The notes under the pieces are model-generated. The model had not been told where the DNA came from. It made no database searches and saw nothing but the letters and a program-made list of their open reading frames with translations. 16,174 nucleotides of DNA from Silvimonas sp. JCM 19000. Its GTDB lineage: Bacteria > Pseudomonadota > Gammaproteobacteria > Burkholderiales > Chitinibacteraceae. Location: assembly GCA_001313065.1 (NCBI GenBank), contig BBFD01000057.1, forward strand, positions 1 to 16,174, written 5' to 3'. The position numbers and the translations under genes are program-made. The stretch's first letter is position 1. Each line of letters starts with the position of its first letter. Positions 7,679 through 15,451 of the stretch are shown here, in pieces.

Positions 7679-8290
7679 TTACTTGACGCTGGTCTGGTCA
7701 TCCACCGATTTCACGCCTTCCACATTGGTGGCGACGGTTTTGATCTGGTCTTTATGCGCAGCGGTATCGACCGTGCCACTGAGCGTGACCGCGCCATCTT
7801 TGGAAGTCACATTCAGTTTGAGCGTAGACAGCCCGGCGTCCTTGGCCAGCGCGCTCTTCACCTTGGCGGTGAGGCCCGCATCGGACAGTGCCGCGCCAGC
7901 CTTGTCGGAATTCTGCTTCAACTTGTCGCCCGCATCTGCGGTGGCGGATTTGATCTTATCGCCGGCGGCGGAAGCTTCAGCCTTGACCTTGTCGCTGGTG
8001 TCGGCGCTGGCGGATTTGATTTTGTCGCCCGCTTCCGAGGCCTCGCTCTTGATCTTGTCGCCAGCGGCGGACGCGTCATTGGACAGCGTGCTGCCGGTGC
8101 TGCTGCTGTCGCTGGCTGGTGTCACCTCGGTGGTGCTGGCCGGTGCCACCGGTGCCGACATTGCGTCTGCGCTCGAAGCGGGCGCGGAGGCGGTATCGGT
8201 GGATTCATTTTTTTTGCTGCAGGCAGACAGGCTCAGCGCCAGCAAGGCAGCGGTCACTACCAGGGTGGATTTGGGTGTCAGGGTCTTCAT
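7679..8290 (-). CDS. BON-domain lipoprotein with 11-residue repeats
   Basis: A 203-residue envelope protein with three parts. Residues 1-24 are a lipoprotein signal peptide ending in the lipobox LSAC (Cys24). A Ser/Ala/Thr/Pro-rich linker follows. Residues 76-130 hold five consecutive 11-residue repeats of the pattern AGDKIKSxASx, with the Asp-Lys core nearly invariant; this resembles LEA group 3-type amphipathic helix repeats. Residues about 139-203 form a BON domain (LTAKVKSALAKDAGLSTLKLNV, then GAVTLSGTVD and VEGVKSVDDQTSV), the fold of OsmY-type periplasmic stress proteins thought to bind lipid or membrane. GGAG lies eight bases before the start. The gene is intact. The eight-base T run at 8208-8215 right after the lipobox (SKKN) may hide one extra lysine codon. 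A role in osmotic or envelope stress is inferred. Confidence 0.9.
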   Translation of the reverse strand: MKTLTPKSTLVVTAALLALSLSACSKKNESTDTASAPASSADAMSAPVAPASTTEVTPASDSSSTGSTLSNDASAAGDKIKSEASEAGDKIKSASADTSDKVKAEASAAGDKIKSATADAGDKLKQNSDKAGAALSDAGLTAKVKSALAKDAGLSTLKLNVTSKDGAVTLSGTVDTAAHKDQIKTVATNVEGVKSVDDQTSVK

Positions 8291-8346
8291 GTGAGTTTCT
8301 CCGTTGTTGTTTGTTATACGTGCTGTTGACTCAGGCAGAGCGCCGG

Positions 8347-8376
8347 GGCAAGCCCGGGCTTATACCTGGGCTTGCC
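8347..8376. other. GC-rich inverted repeat between PRC-barrel and BON genes
   Basis: GGCAAGCCC (8347-8355) pairs perfectly with GGGCTTGCC (8368-8376) across a 12-base loop. It lies 42 bases after the PRC-barrel gene stop, where a terminator or mRNA-processing hairpin would sit, but no T tract follows on either strand. Confidence 0.4.
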
Positions 8377-8418
8377 GGATCCGGTGACATGAAATTCAGT
8401 GAAGGCGCGGCAATCCGC

Positions 8419-8921
8419 TTAATCCCAATACGGCCGTGCTTCGTAATGCTTGTGGGTGTTCAGCGCCCAATCGGGCTGGCTCATATCCGGCAGCTCGCCC
8501 GGATGGCAGGCGGGTGCGTTGACCAGGGTTTCTTCTTCCACATTCAGGGTAAAGCACGCCTGGTTGGGGTCCACCGACACCGAGTGCCACGGCACGATGC
8601 GCAAAGAACCGCTGTCGGTGCGCAGATCGGGCCGCAGCGACACAATCAGATAGGCACGCGGCCTTGATACACGTCGATGACCAGACCACGCACATCGCCC
8701 AGTGCCAGGCCTTCAAAATCCACAACCTCACCACCCGCCATTTCGCCGGCAACGGCCAGACGCATGCTGGGGCACGCCGCGCGGGCACTGCTGGCCGGAC
8801 GCGGGCTGGGGTTGCTGCGGCTGGAAAAAAAATGCGGGCTGTCGTGCGAGAAGTCGTTTTGCGCTTCATGCACGTGCGGGGTGTCAAATTCGATGCCGTT
8901 GTTCAAGTTCCAAAGTGCCAT
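8419..8921 (-). CDS. PRC-barrel domain protein (frameshifted as sequenced)
   Basis: About 167 residues after repair. The N-terminal 45 or so residues (MALWNLNNGIEFDTPHVHEAQ...) are polar and not recognised. From about residue 65 a PRC-barrel domain is readable: GGEVVDFEGLALGDVRGLVIDVYQGR, then AYLIVSLRPD, LRIVPWHSVSVDPNQACFTLNV and LVNAPACHP. PRC-barrels occur in RimM, photosynthetic reaction centres and many small stress-associated proteins; the ligand here is unknown. AGGAG lies eight bases before the ATG at 8921. One base appears lost near 8656-8661, splitting the domain. An eight-base A run at 8825-8832 is in frame but sits in low-complexity sequence, so part of the linker could be misread. 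It lies between the regulator and the BON lipoprotein on the same strand. Confidence 0.8.
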
Positions 8922-8945
8922 GGTTGCTACTCCTGATCTGTGGTC

Positions 8946-8999
8946 ATACAGCGGGTTTCAGCGCGCGCATTGCGCAAATTGCGGTACGGCGCGCTGTAT
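8946..8999. promoter_or_regulatory. Nested inverted repeats upstream of the PRC-barrel gene
   Basis: ATACAGCG (8946-8953) and CGCTGTAT (8992-8999) form a perfect 8-bp inverted repeat around a GC-rich core that contains the smaller palindrome CGCAAATTGCG (8973-8983). The block fills the gap between the AAA+ regulator stop (9055) and the PRC-barrel ribosome binding site. It could be an operator or a transcript hairpin. I could not find a -24/-12 (sigma54) promoter in it. Confidence 0.35.
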
Positions 9000-9054
9000 C
9001 TCCGCGTCGATCCATTTCTTGTGCGATCGCCTGAATCGCGGGCGGGCAGGGCGT

Positions 9055-10121
9055 TCAGGACGCCTGCGCTGCCCAGGCATTCAAGCGGTTGTAAAGCGTT
9101 TTAAGGCTGACGCCGAGCACGATGGCGGTCTGGCGTTTGTCGCCATCAAAATGTTGCAGCGTGGCCAGAATTGCATCGCGTTCCATTTCGGCCAGCGATT
9201 GCCCCACGCGCCAGGTCAGCGTTTCTTGCGATGCTGCCTCCGGCCCGCTCCAGCTGCTCAGGGGCGCCACCGCAGCGGCATCCAGCGCGTGGTCGGCCAG
9301 GATATAAGCGCGTTGCACGCAGTTTTTTTAATTCGCGCACATTGCCGGGCCAGTCATAACTGGCCAGCCGGGCTTCTGCCTCGGCGGTAAATTTCTTGCT
9401 GGTGCCGTACTGGCGATTCATCTCCGCCAGAAAATGGCGCGCCAGCATCAGCACGTCGCCTTCGCGCGCACGCAGCGGCGGCAAATTAATCGGAAACACC
9501 GCCAGGCGGAACATCAGATCGCGGCGCAGCGCACCGGCCGGGATGGCCTCGGCGGGATCGCGATTGGTGGCCGCCACAATCCGCGCGCTACAGGTCAGCG
9601 CTTCGCTGCCGCCCAGGCGCATGAATTCACCGGTTTCAAGCACCCGCAATAGTCGCGCCTGCAAATCGGGCGACATGGCGGTAATTTCATCCAGGAACAA
9701 AGTGCCGCCGGCGGCGCGTTCAAACACGCCGGGATGGGCTTTTTTGCGCCCCGGCAAACGCGCCTCTTTCATAGCCAAACAATTCGGCTTCCAGCAGCGT
9801 CGGCGAAATCGCGCCGCAGTTCACCGGCACAAACGGGCCAGCGCTACGGGCGCTTTTTTTCATGCACGGTTTGCGCTACCAGTTCTTTGCCTACGCCCGA
9901 TTCGCCCAGGATCAGCACCGGCACCTCGGTGGGTGCCACCCGTTCGATCATGGCAAAAGCCTGGCGCAACGATGCGCTGCCGCCAAACATCTGGCCCAGT
10001 TGCTGGCCTCATGCGGGTTGGCGCGCCGGGTTTGATGGCTGCCGCGTGACTCTTCGCCGGAATATCCCAGCAACGCGTCTTCCATAAAGCCGGCGATGCG
10101 TTCGTTGTGCGTCTTGAGCAT
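9055..10121 (-). CDS. Sigma54-interacting AAA+ transcriptional regulator without receiver domain (frameshifted as sequenced)
   Basis: NtrC-type activator of about 354 residues after repair. A short N-terminal stretch (about 55 residues) with no recognised sensor domain precedes the AAA+ ATPase: Walker A GESGVGKE (73-80), the L1 loop reading GAFAGA (120-125) where GAFTGA is usual, Walker B GGTLFLDE (138-145), then [20 protein letters not shown] and [11 protein letters not shown] Fis-type helix-turn-helix closes the protein ([35 protein letters not shown]). The Thr of GAFTGA contacts sigma54 in characterised family members, so its loss is notable. Breaks: one base lost near 10002, and A/T runs one base too long at 9854-9860, 9740-9745 and 9323-9329. 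The start at 10121 is the first ATG giving this domain order; its ribosome site is weak. Lying between katE and the PRC-barrel/BON genes, it may control stress genes. Confidence 0.87.
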
Positions 10122-10305
10122 TGCGTGTGTCCCCGTGATTCTTGTCCGATGCGTGCTGTTCTGGTGGTCGCCTGGTCGCATGATCGGCAGGCTGACCACG
10201 TCAGAGTAAAGCTTGCCGCGGGTGATCACATTTGGGCCGCGTCTGCTTCTTTTGTAGGCGGGCGGCCACACGCTGTCGGCCGCCTGCTACGTGGCGCAAA
10301 GCCTG

Positions 10306-12412
10306 TCAGGCCGCCACTTTGTCGATGCCTGGACGGTCCCAGAAGCGATGGAAACGCATGGCATGCAACAGGTCTTGCGGCACGCTCTGGCCGCTGCCGT
10401 CCGCCACCACAATGCCCTGATCCTTGAGTGCTTGCGGATCGGTGCCGATATCCGCCAACGGCAGGTTGGCGTCATCCAGCACGGCGGCTGCATCGACTCC
10501 CACGGCAATCGGTTTGCAGTGCATAAACGCTTCGGCACAAAGGCCTTGGCCTTGCCCAGCAAACGCAGATTATCGATATGCTGCTTGCCGCCCGGCACAA
10601 ACACGGCGTCGTACAACACCGAGCGGGTGTTTTCCAGCGTGGCGTCCGGCGTGACCGCTTGACCGGCGTTGTCGGTCACCGGCGCCAGGGTCGGCGCGAT
10701 CAGATGCCAGCTCACTTGTTCAGCCTTCAGTGCGGCTTGCAAAGCGGCGACTTCGGCGGCGTCGTGGCCTTCACCGGCGATGATGGCCACTTTGCGACCG
10801 GCCACCGAGCCGCCTGGATGCACCATGACAAGGCGGGGGACGGTTTGTATTGCGGCGCCAGCTTGGGCGCCGGTACGGCAGGCGCCACCAGACCCAGGCC
10901 CTTGGCCACTTCGCTGGCCAGCTCGGCATCGATACGCGCCAGGTTTTCGACCACGCGCTCGCGCACTTTGAGGGTGTCGCACTTGGAGAGCTCAAACTTC
11001 AGTGCATTCTGCAAATGCTTTTGCTCGGCCGGCGTCAAGCTCACGTAGAACAGCGTGGCCTGGCTGTAATGGTCGGCAAACAGTTCGGGCTTGGCGCGCA
11101 AAAAAACTCGCCCTCGGCCTTCTGCGGAAACTCTTCATAACCGCCGGGCAGCTTGCCGATATGCGCCGGGGCGTCGGTCTGCAGCGAGCTGGGTGCATAC
11201 GCCACGCGGCCAGATCCACGTTCTGCTGGCTAAAGCCATCGCGCTGGAAGTTATGTACCGGGCAAACCGGGCGATTGATCGGGATCTGGGCAAAGTTGGG
11301 GCCGCCCAGGCGCAGCAATTGCGTATCGGTATACGAGAACAGGCGGCCTGCCAGCAGCGGATCGTTAGTAAAGTCGATGCCGGGCACCACGTGGCCGGGG
11401 TGGAAGGCCACTTGCTCGGTTTCGGCAAAGAAGTTGTCCGGGTTGCGGTTGAGCGTCATCTTGCCCAGCTTGGTCACCGGAATCACTTCTTCGGGAATGA
11501 TCTTGGTCGGGTCGAGCAAATCGATCTTGAGCTTGGCCGCGTCGGCTTCGCTGATGATCTGCACGCCCAGTTCCCATTCCGGGTACACGCCGTTTTCGAT
11601 GGCTTCCCACAAATCGCGGCGATGGAAATCCGGATCGGCACCGTTGGTTTTGAGTGCTTCATCCCAGGCCACGCCGTGCGTGCCCAGCAGCGGCTTCCAG
11701 TGCCATTTGATGAACTGGCTTTCACCGGCCGCATTGATAAAGCGGAAGGTGTGCACACCAAAGCCTTCCATCATGCGATAGCTACGTGGAATGGCGCGGT
11801 CTGACATCACCCACATGATCATGTGGAACGATTCGGGGGTTAGCGAGATGAAGTCCCAGAACGTATCGTGCGCGCTGGCGGCTTGCGGAATCTCGTTATT
11901 GGGTTCCGGCTTTACCGAGTGCACAAAGTCAGGAAACTTGATGGCGTCCTGAATAAAGAACACCGGGATGTTATTGCCCACCAGATCGAAGTTGCCTTCA
12001 TCGGTATAAAACTTGACGGCAAAGCCGCGCGCATCGCGCGCCAGATCGGCCGAACCGCGCGAACCGGCCACGGTAGAAAAGCGCACAAACACCGGCGTTT
12101 GTTTGGCCGGATCTTGCAGAAAGCCAGCCTTGGTGTATTTCTCGTTGCCCGGATAGGCCTGGAAAAAACCATGCGCCGCCGCGCCGCGCGCATGCACGAT
12201 GCGCTCGGGAATGCGTTCATGGTCAAAGTGGGTGATCTTTTCGCGCAGCACAAAATCTTGCAGCAAAGACGGTCCGCGCACGCCGGCTTTTAAAGAATTA
12301 GCGTCATCGCTTTCTTTCAGCCTTGCTGCGTGGTGATGTTGACCGGGTCGAACTCACGGCGCGCGGCGTCCACAGCGGGCAGTTCAACAGGGTTACCGGG
12401 TTTTTGAGGCAT
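10306..12412 (-). CDS. katE: Large-subunit (clade II, HPII-type) catalase (frameshifted as sequenced)
   Basis: Haem catalase that dismutates hydrogen peroxide, about 702 residues after repair, the length of the large-subunit HPII class. The order is an N-terminal arm, [24 protein letters not shown] with catalytic His about residue 74, DLVGNN with catalytic Asn about 147, [15 protein letters not shown], and RLFSYTDTQ with the haem-ligand Tyr about 361. A C-terminal flavodoxin/class-I amidotransferase-like domain follows ([47 protein letters not shown]). The start at 12412 has GGAG seven bases upstream. Five breaks: single bases lost near 12319, 11208, 10835 and 10537, and a seven-base A run at 11100-11106 where five fit. 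Each junction restores known catalase sequence. HPII catalases are typically stationary-phase/RpoS regulated; no clear promoter was identified at 12413-12596. Confidence 0.94.
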
Positions 12413-12596
12413 GGCAGGTCTCCACGGTTAAGCGCGGCGAGCGCGCAAGAGGATTAGGGATATCGGGATCAAACAGACTTTAACCGGGCTGCTTGCACCA
12501 GACTGTCTACGGCTGGATGAATGCAGGGTAGGAATCGACCGGAATGCTGTAGGTGGGCTGCAAGCAATGCGGGCGCGGGCAGGCGCCCGGCAACGG

Positions 12597-12624
12597 AAAA
12601 CGGCCCCCGTGGGGGCCGTTTATT
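12597..12624 (-). terminator. Rho-independent terminator after the PEP-CTERM gene
   Basis: A 10-bp perfect GC-rich stem (AACGGCCCCC / GGGGGCCGTT) with a two-base apex is followed on the minus strand by a short T tract. It lies 60 bases downstream of the PEP-CTERM stop and upstream of katE, isolating the two transcripts. Confidence 0.8.
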
Positions 12625-12683
12625 GGCAAGTCGGAAACGGGTGTTACAACGATCCAGCGATCATCAAACCCGGGTACAGCTGT

Positions 12684-13215
12684 TTACTTGGAGACCTTGC
12701 GACGGCGCGCAGCGACCAGCGCCACCAGGCCCAGACCCATCAGCGCGTAGGTTTCCGGTTCCGGAATCGGCGCGGACACGTCCACCGTGCTCAGTTCCCA
12801 GTTGAATTTGCCATTGAGCTTGCCGGTATCGCACCAGCTCAGGCTCTTGCTCCAGTTGGCGTACAGCGCGGCAAACAGGCGGACATCGGTGCTCTTGTTC
12901 AGATCGAAATCAATGGTTTCGGTCCAGGTTTTGCCGTTGACCTTGTCATAGGAATAGCTGACCGGCTTGAAGATGTTCCAGTTTTCTACCAGCGCATAGC
13001 CAGCCATGAACTTCTCGGCCACCTTGTTGGTGAACGAGAACGTCAGGCTGTAATCGCCTGCTGCCAGCGTGCCGAAGTCCAGACCGAACAGGCCGGTGCT
13101 CCAGAAGATGTCATTTTTTTGATGGTCGAAGAACCCGACTCGATGACCTTGGCGCTGGCCATGCCAGACGCGAGGGCCATGCCCAGGACTGCAACTGCGG
13201 CAAGTTTTTTTTCAT
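12684..13215 (-). CDS. PEP-CTERM sorting domain protein (frameshifted as sequenced)
   Basis: Exported protein of about 176 residues after repair. The N-terminus is a Sec signal (MKKLAAVAVLGMALASGMASA). A beta-rich middle region carries DIFWSTGLFGLDFGTLAAGDYSLTF-like strands. The C-terminus is a textbook PEP-CTERM signal: IPEPETY, a hydrophobic segment (ALMGLGLVALVAA) and RRRKVSK. Such tails are recognised by exosortase (EpsH-type), linked to exopolysaccharide-producing Gram-negatives; no exosortase gene is in this window. Two breaks: an eight-base run at 13205-13212 just inside the start (six fits MKKL), and one base lost near 13131-13135. A seven-base run at 13114-13120 is in frame. GGAG lies ten bases before the ATG. 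The central domain is not assigned to a family. Confidence 0.88.
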
Positions 13216-13268
13216 GATGGTAGTGCTCCGGAAGGTTTTATGATCGTTGTTCGCTACTGCTGACCCGG

Positions 13269-13296
13269 ATATTAAATTTTCGGTCAGATAAGTCAA
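13269..13296 (-). promoter_or_regulatory. Putative promoter of the PEP-CTERM gene
   Basis: On the minus strand TTGACT (13291-13296) lies 16 bases before TAATAT (13269-13274), in an AT-rich region 54 bases upstream of the start. A GATATT/AATATC inverted repeat (13268-13273 with 13295-13300) brackets it. Confidence 0.5.
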
Positions 13297-13300
13297 TATC

Positions 13301-13727
13301 TTAAAGACGACTTAAGAAATACTCATCACAGCAAATTGTTTAGAAATCTGACGTAACCCGCATGAATGCTGGTTTATAAGCAATTCTTAAAACGTTGTAA
13401 AAAATACTGAATGCCGACGAAAGGTAGAAACTTTCAGATACAACAGAGTATTAGCTTACAGTAATATTCCAGTTTTTCGCTGAATGTGGCGTGCAGCCTG
13501 GCTCGCAGCCGGTTCTAAGGCTGCAAGCAATGGCGGGTATCCAGGAATATGTTCCGACACGCTTGTAGGCGGTTTTGTCAGCAAAAGCGGTGGCAAAGAC
13601 AGTGCGTGGCCCTGTCAGCCAGGACACTGACGCACCGCAACGGGGCCGAGATGGATAGAACTGAGGTACGCGGCCCCAGCGGCCAAAGTGATACGGATCA
13701 CAACACGCTGACGCCGCAGTCAGACTT
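13301..13727. other. Non-coding region, AT-rich in its first half
   Basis: No gene is supported here. About 13301-13485 is clearly richer in A+T than the rest of the window and contains several short inverted repeats, such as GAAAG-N7-CTTTC near 13420, consistent with upstream regulatory sequence of the PEP-CTERM gene or acquired DNA. From about 13490 the base composition returns to normal. GGCTGCAAGCAATG at 13519-13532 repeats 12556-12569. No recognisable RNA gene was seen. Confidence 0.5.
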
Positions 13728-13879
13728 AGGGTGGGTCAAGACCCACCACCCAAAGCCGGCCAAGAAGGACTGACAAATCAGCGTGCCGCAGATCGCCCAC
13801 CATGGACTAGCGCGTCGAGCATTAAACAGGAGGGGGAACACTGGCAATCGGCGTTGATGGGTGGGTCTTGACCCACCCT
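13728..13879. repeat. REPIN-like element, copy A (complete)
   Basis: The element is bounded by perfect 20-nt inverted termini (13728-13747 and 13860-13879) whose core is GGGTGGGTCAAGACCCACC. This is the same palindrome as at 4811-4907, with AAG/CTT at its centre instead of GAG/CTC. CCAAAGCCG follows the left terminus, as in the other element. The interior has a CTGA-CAAA-TCAG mini-hairpin and no plausible coding sequence. Confidence 0.8.
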
Positions 13880-13915
13880 ATGCCTGATGCGCATAGCAAC
13901 GGGATGCACCGCAGC

Positions 13916-14058
13916 AAGACCCACCACCCAAAGCCGCCAAAGAAGGACTGACAAATCAGCATGCGCAGATCGCCCACCATGGACTAGCGTGTCGAGCATC
14001 TAAACAGGGGGATACTGGCAATCGGCTTTGATAGGTGGGTCTTGACCCACCCCATGCC
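13916..14058. repeat. REPIN-like element, copy B (left end truncated)
   Basis: A second copy of the element at 13728-13879, offset by about 174-178 bases and roughly 90% identical, with small indels. The right terminus (GGTGGGTCTTGACCCACC, from 14034) is intact. The left terminus keeps only its inner half (AAGACCCACC from 13916). It ends 45 bases after the stop of the last pseudopilin gene, so both copies sit at the 3' end of that operon. Confidence 0.78.
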
Positions 14059-14102
14059 GCAGAGCAGAGACGGTAGCGCCGCCGCAGCGCCAAAGCGCGC
14101 CG

Positions 14103-14620
14103 TTAGCGCACGCGAGCCCCGCCGGTGGGCCATTGCGCAAATTTCCATTCCTGATAACTGTCTTTGTTGGCGAAGCCGACGTAGCTGGCCGGAAAGTTAT
14201 CGCGCTTTAATGGTTTATCGGTTGATTTGCTATACACGCCCATAAACCCGCCGCCCGGCGCGCCGATATACATCCAGTCCTCGCCCGTCATGGGGTCTTT
14301 GTACGCATGGCGTAAAAAAAGCGGCGCGGAAACGGCACGCGGTTGTCGCTGACCAGATCGTCCAGCGTGTGCGGATATTGCAGATTGTTGGCGTTGCCCT
14401 GCTCGGTGTAATGCTTGATCGCCATGCGGATTTCGTCGCCATCGGCCAGCAACTGCGTTTCTTTCATGCGCCGGATGCGGGTTTGCCAGACATCGGCCAC
14501 CTCGGCCAGGTAGATGCCGGTAATCAGCACCATCATCAGCGCCCAGGCATAGGCAAAGCCGCGCTGTGGCGCCGGGGCCGCCGTCGCGTGCCTACCAGTC
14601 TTTGAAATTGGTGCCGTCAT
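14103..14620 (-). CDS. Type II secretion pseudopilin-like protein, third in operon (frameshifted as sequenced)
   Basis: About 171 residues after repair. After a 21-residue polar leader ending QRG, a hydrophobic segment begins FAYAWALMMVLITGIYLA. It then resembles the accessory pseudopilins found after GspG-like genes: QLLADGDEIRMAIKHYTEQ, QYPHTLDDLVSD, then YKDPMTGEDWMYIGAPGGGFMGVYSKS and QEWKFAQW. The prepilin signature FTLIE is degenerate and the Glu at mature position 5 is replaced by Trp. A seven-base A run at 14314-14320 (five fits FLRHAYKDPMTG) breaks the frame. The start at 14620 lies inside the upstream gene (29-base overlap), a common sign of translational coupling. No other ATG gives the full leader, but a shorter start cannot be excluded. 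Confidence 0.82.
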
Positions 14621-14969
14621 GCGCTTGTCCATCTGCACCACTCTTTACGTCGTATACGCCGGTGCCGTTCTCGGGGGCGGAAATCACCCAGCTATCGCGT
14701 TTGCCGGTTATGGGGTCGAGCGGCACTTCGCGCAGATATTTCTTGCTGACCAGCTCGTCCAGATTGTCCGGATAGCGACCGGTATCTGCGTCGAACTTGT
14801 CGATGGCGTCGCGCATGGCGATCAGGTTATGCCGCAACACGGTTTCCTGCGCGCGGTCGGTTTGCTGAAAATAACGCGGCACCACCAGCGTTAACAGACT
14901 GGCCATGATGGCCAGAACGACCAGCAATTCGATCAAGGTAAAGCCACGGCGCAAATTACGACACAACAT
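14592..14969 (-). CDS. GspG-like pseudopilin (major pseudopilin type)
   Basis: Intact 125-residue protein. Prepilin peptidase site RRG^FTLIELLVVLAIMASLLTLVV has the cleavage Gly at residue 9 and Glu5 of the mature chain present. Then come QTDRAQETVLRHNLIAMRDAIDKF, TGRYPDNLDELV and LREVPLDPITGKRDSWV, the conserved GspG core, ending in GVYDVKSG and FKDW. Expected to be processed in the inner membrane and assembled into a short pseudopilus. It starts three bases after the previous stop and overlaps the next gene by 29 bases, so the genes are tightly coupled. Confidence 0.9.
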   Translation of the reverse strand: MLCRNLRRGFTLIELLVVLAIMASLLTLVVPRYFQQTDRAQETVLRHNLIAMRDAIDKFDADTGRYPDNLDELVSKKYLREVPLDPITGKRDSWVISAPENGTGVYDVKSGADGQAHDGTNFKDW

Positions 14970-14972
14970 CGG

Positions 14973-15448
14973 TCACCACTGTCGATAGGGCACGCCGTTT
15001 AAACCGACGCCTCAGATAAGGAATAAACATCGTACACGTCGCGTCCTTCTTGCGGCGAGTCGGGCGGGCTGGCGTAACTGCGCTTGCCCCAGGTTTCGTC
15101 ATTGGCGCGGCTGGCGCAATCGCAGAATGGATCGCGCGGCAAGCGCCGCAAAAAAAATAGATCTTTTTTGGCGGTGGGGTCTTTCAGGTCTTTGACGCCG
15201 TCCACCAGGATATTCAGCGTTGGCGGATAACCGGTTTCATCGATCGATTTATTGATACGGCCATCGTCCACCGCCTGTTTATACGCATCAATGGCGGCGC
15301 GAATCTGCAGCAGGTCGCGCTGCAATTCCTCTTCGCGATTACGCTGCGCGCCGATCTGCCACAGCGGCAAAGCCACCGTGGCCAGCACGGCGAGGATGGT
15401 CAGCGTCACCATCAACTCGATCAGCGTAAAACCGCGCGCGCCTTGCAT
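14973..15448 (-). CDS. Type II secretion pseudopilin-like protein, first in operon (C-terminus frameshifted as sequenced)
   Basis: About 158 residues after repair. Prepilin site ARG^FTLIELMVTLTILAVLATVALP has the cleavage Gly at residue 6 and Glu5 of the mature chain present. NREEELQRDLLQIRAAIDAYKQA and YPPTLNILVDG follow, then FLRRLPRDPF and WGKRSYASPPD. As read it stops at 14999 after YSLSEASV. Adding one G near 15002 continues it as SGLNGVPYRQW to a TGA at 14973-14975, the normal ending of this family. An eight-base A run at 15150-15157 is in frame (LFFL) but may hide one extra Phe. The ATG is three bases after the secretin stop and the next gene starts three bases after this stop. Confidence 0.88.
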
Positions 15449-15451
15449 GGC

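Noticed and set aside
8922..9054. A sigma54 (-24/-12) promoter before the PRC-barrel gene
   Set aside because: No GG-N10-GC arrangement close to TGGCAC-N5-TTGCA could be found.
10255..10288. Hairpin GGCGGCC/GGCCGCC (10261-10267 with 10278-10284) as the katE terminator
   Set aside because: It lies at the right place after katE, but on the minus strand it is followed by AAAAG, not a T tract.
13549..13999. Two short open frames across the REPIN-like region (13549-13773 plus, 13778-13999 minus)
   Set aside because: They consist partly of the repeated palindromes, have low-complexity translations and show no conserved motif.
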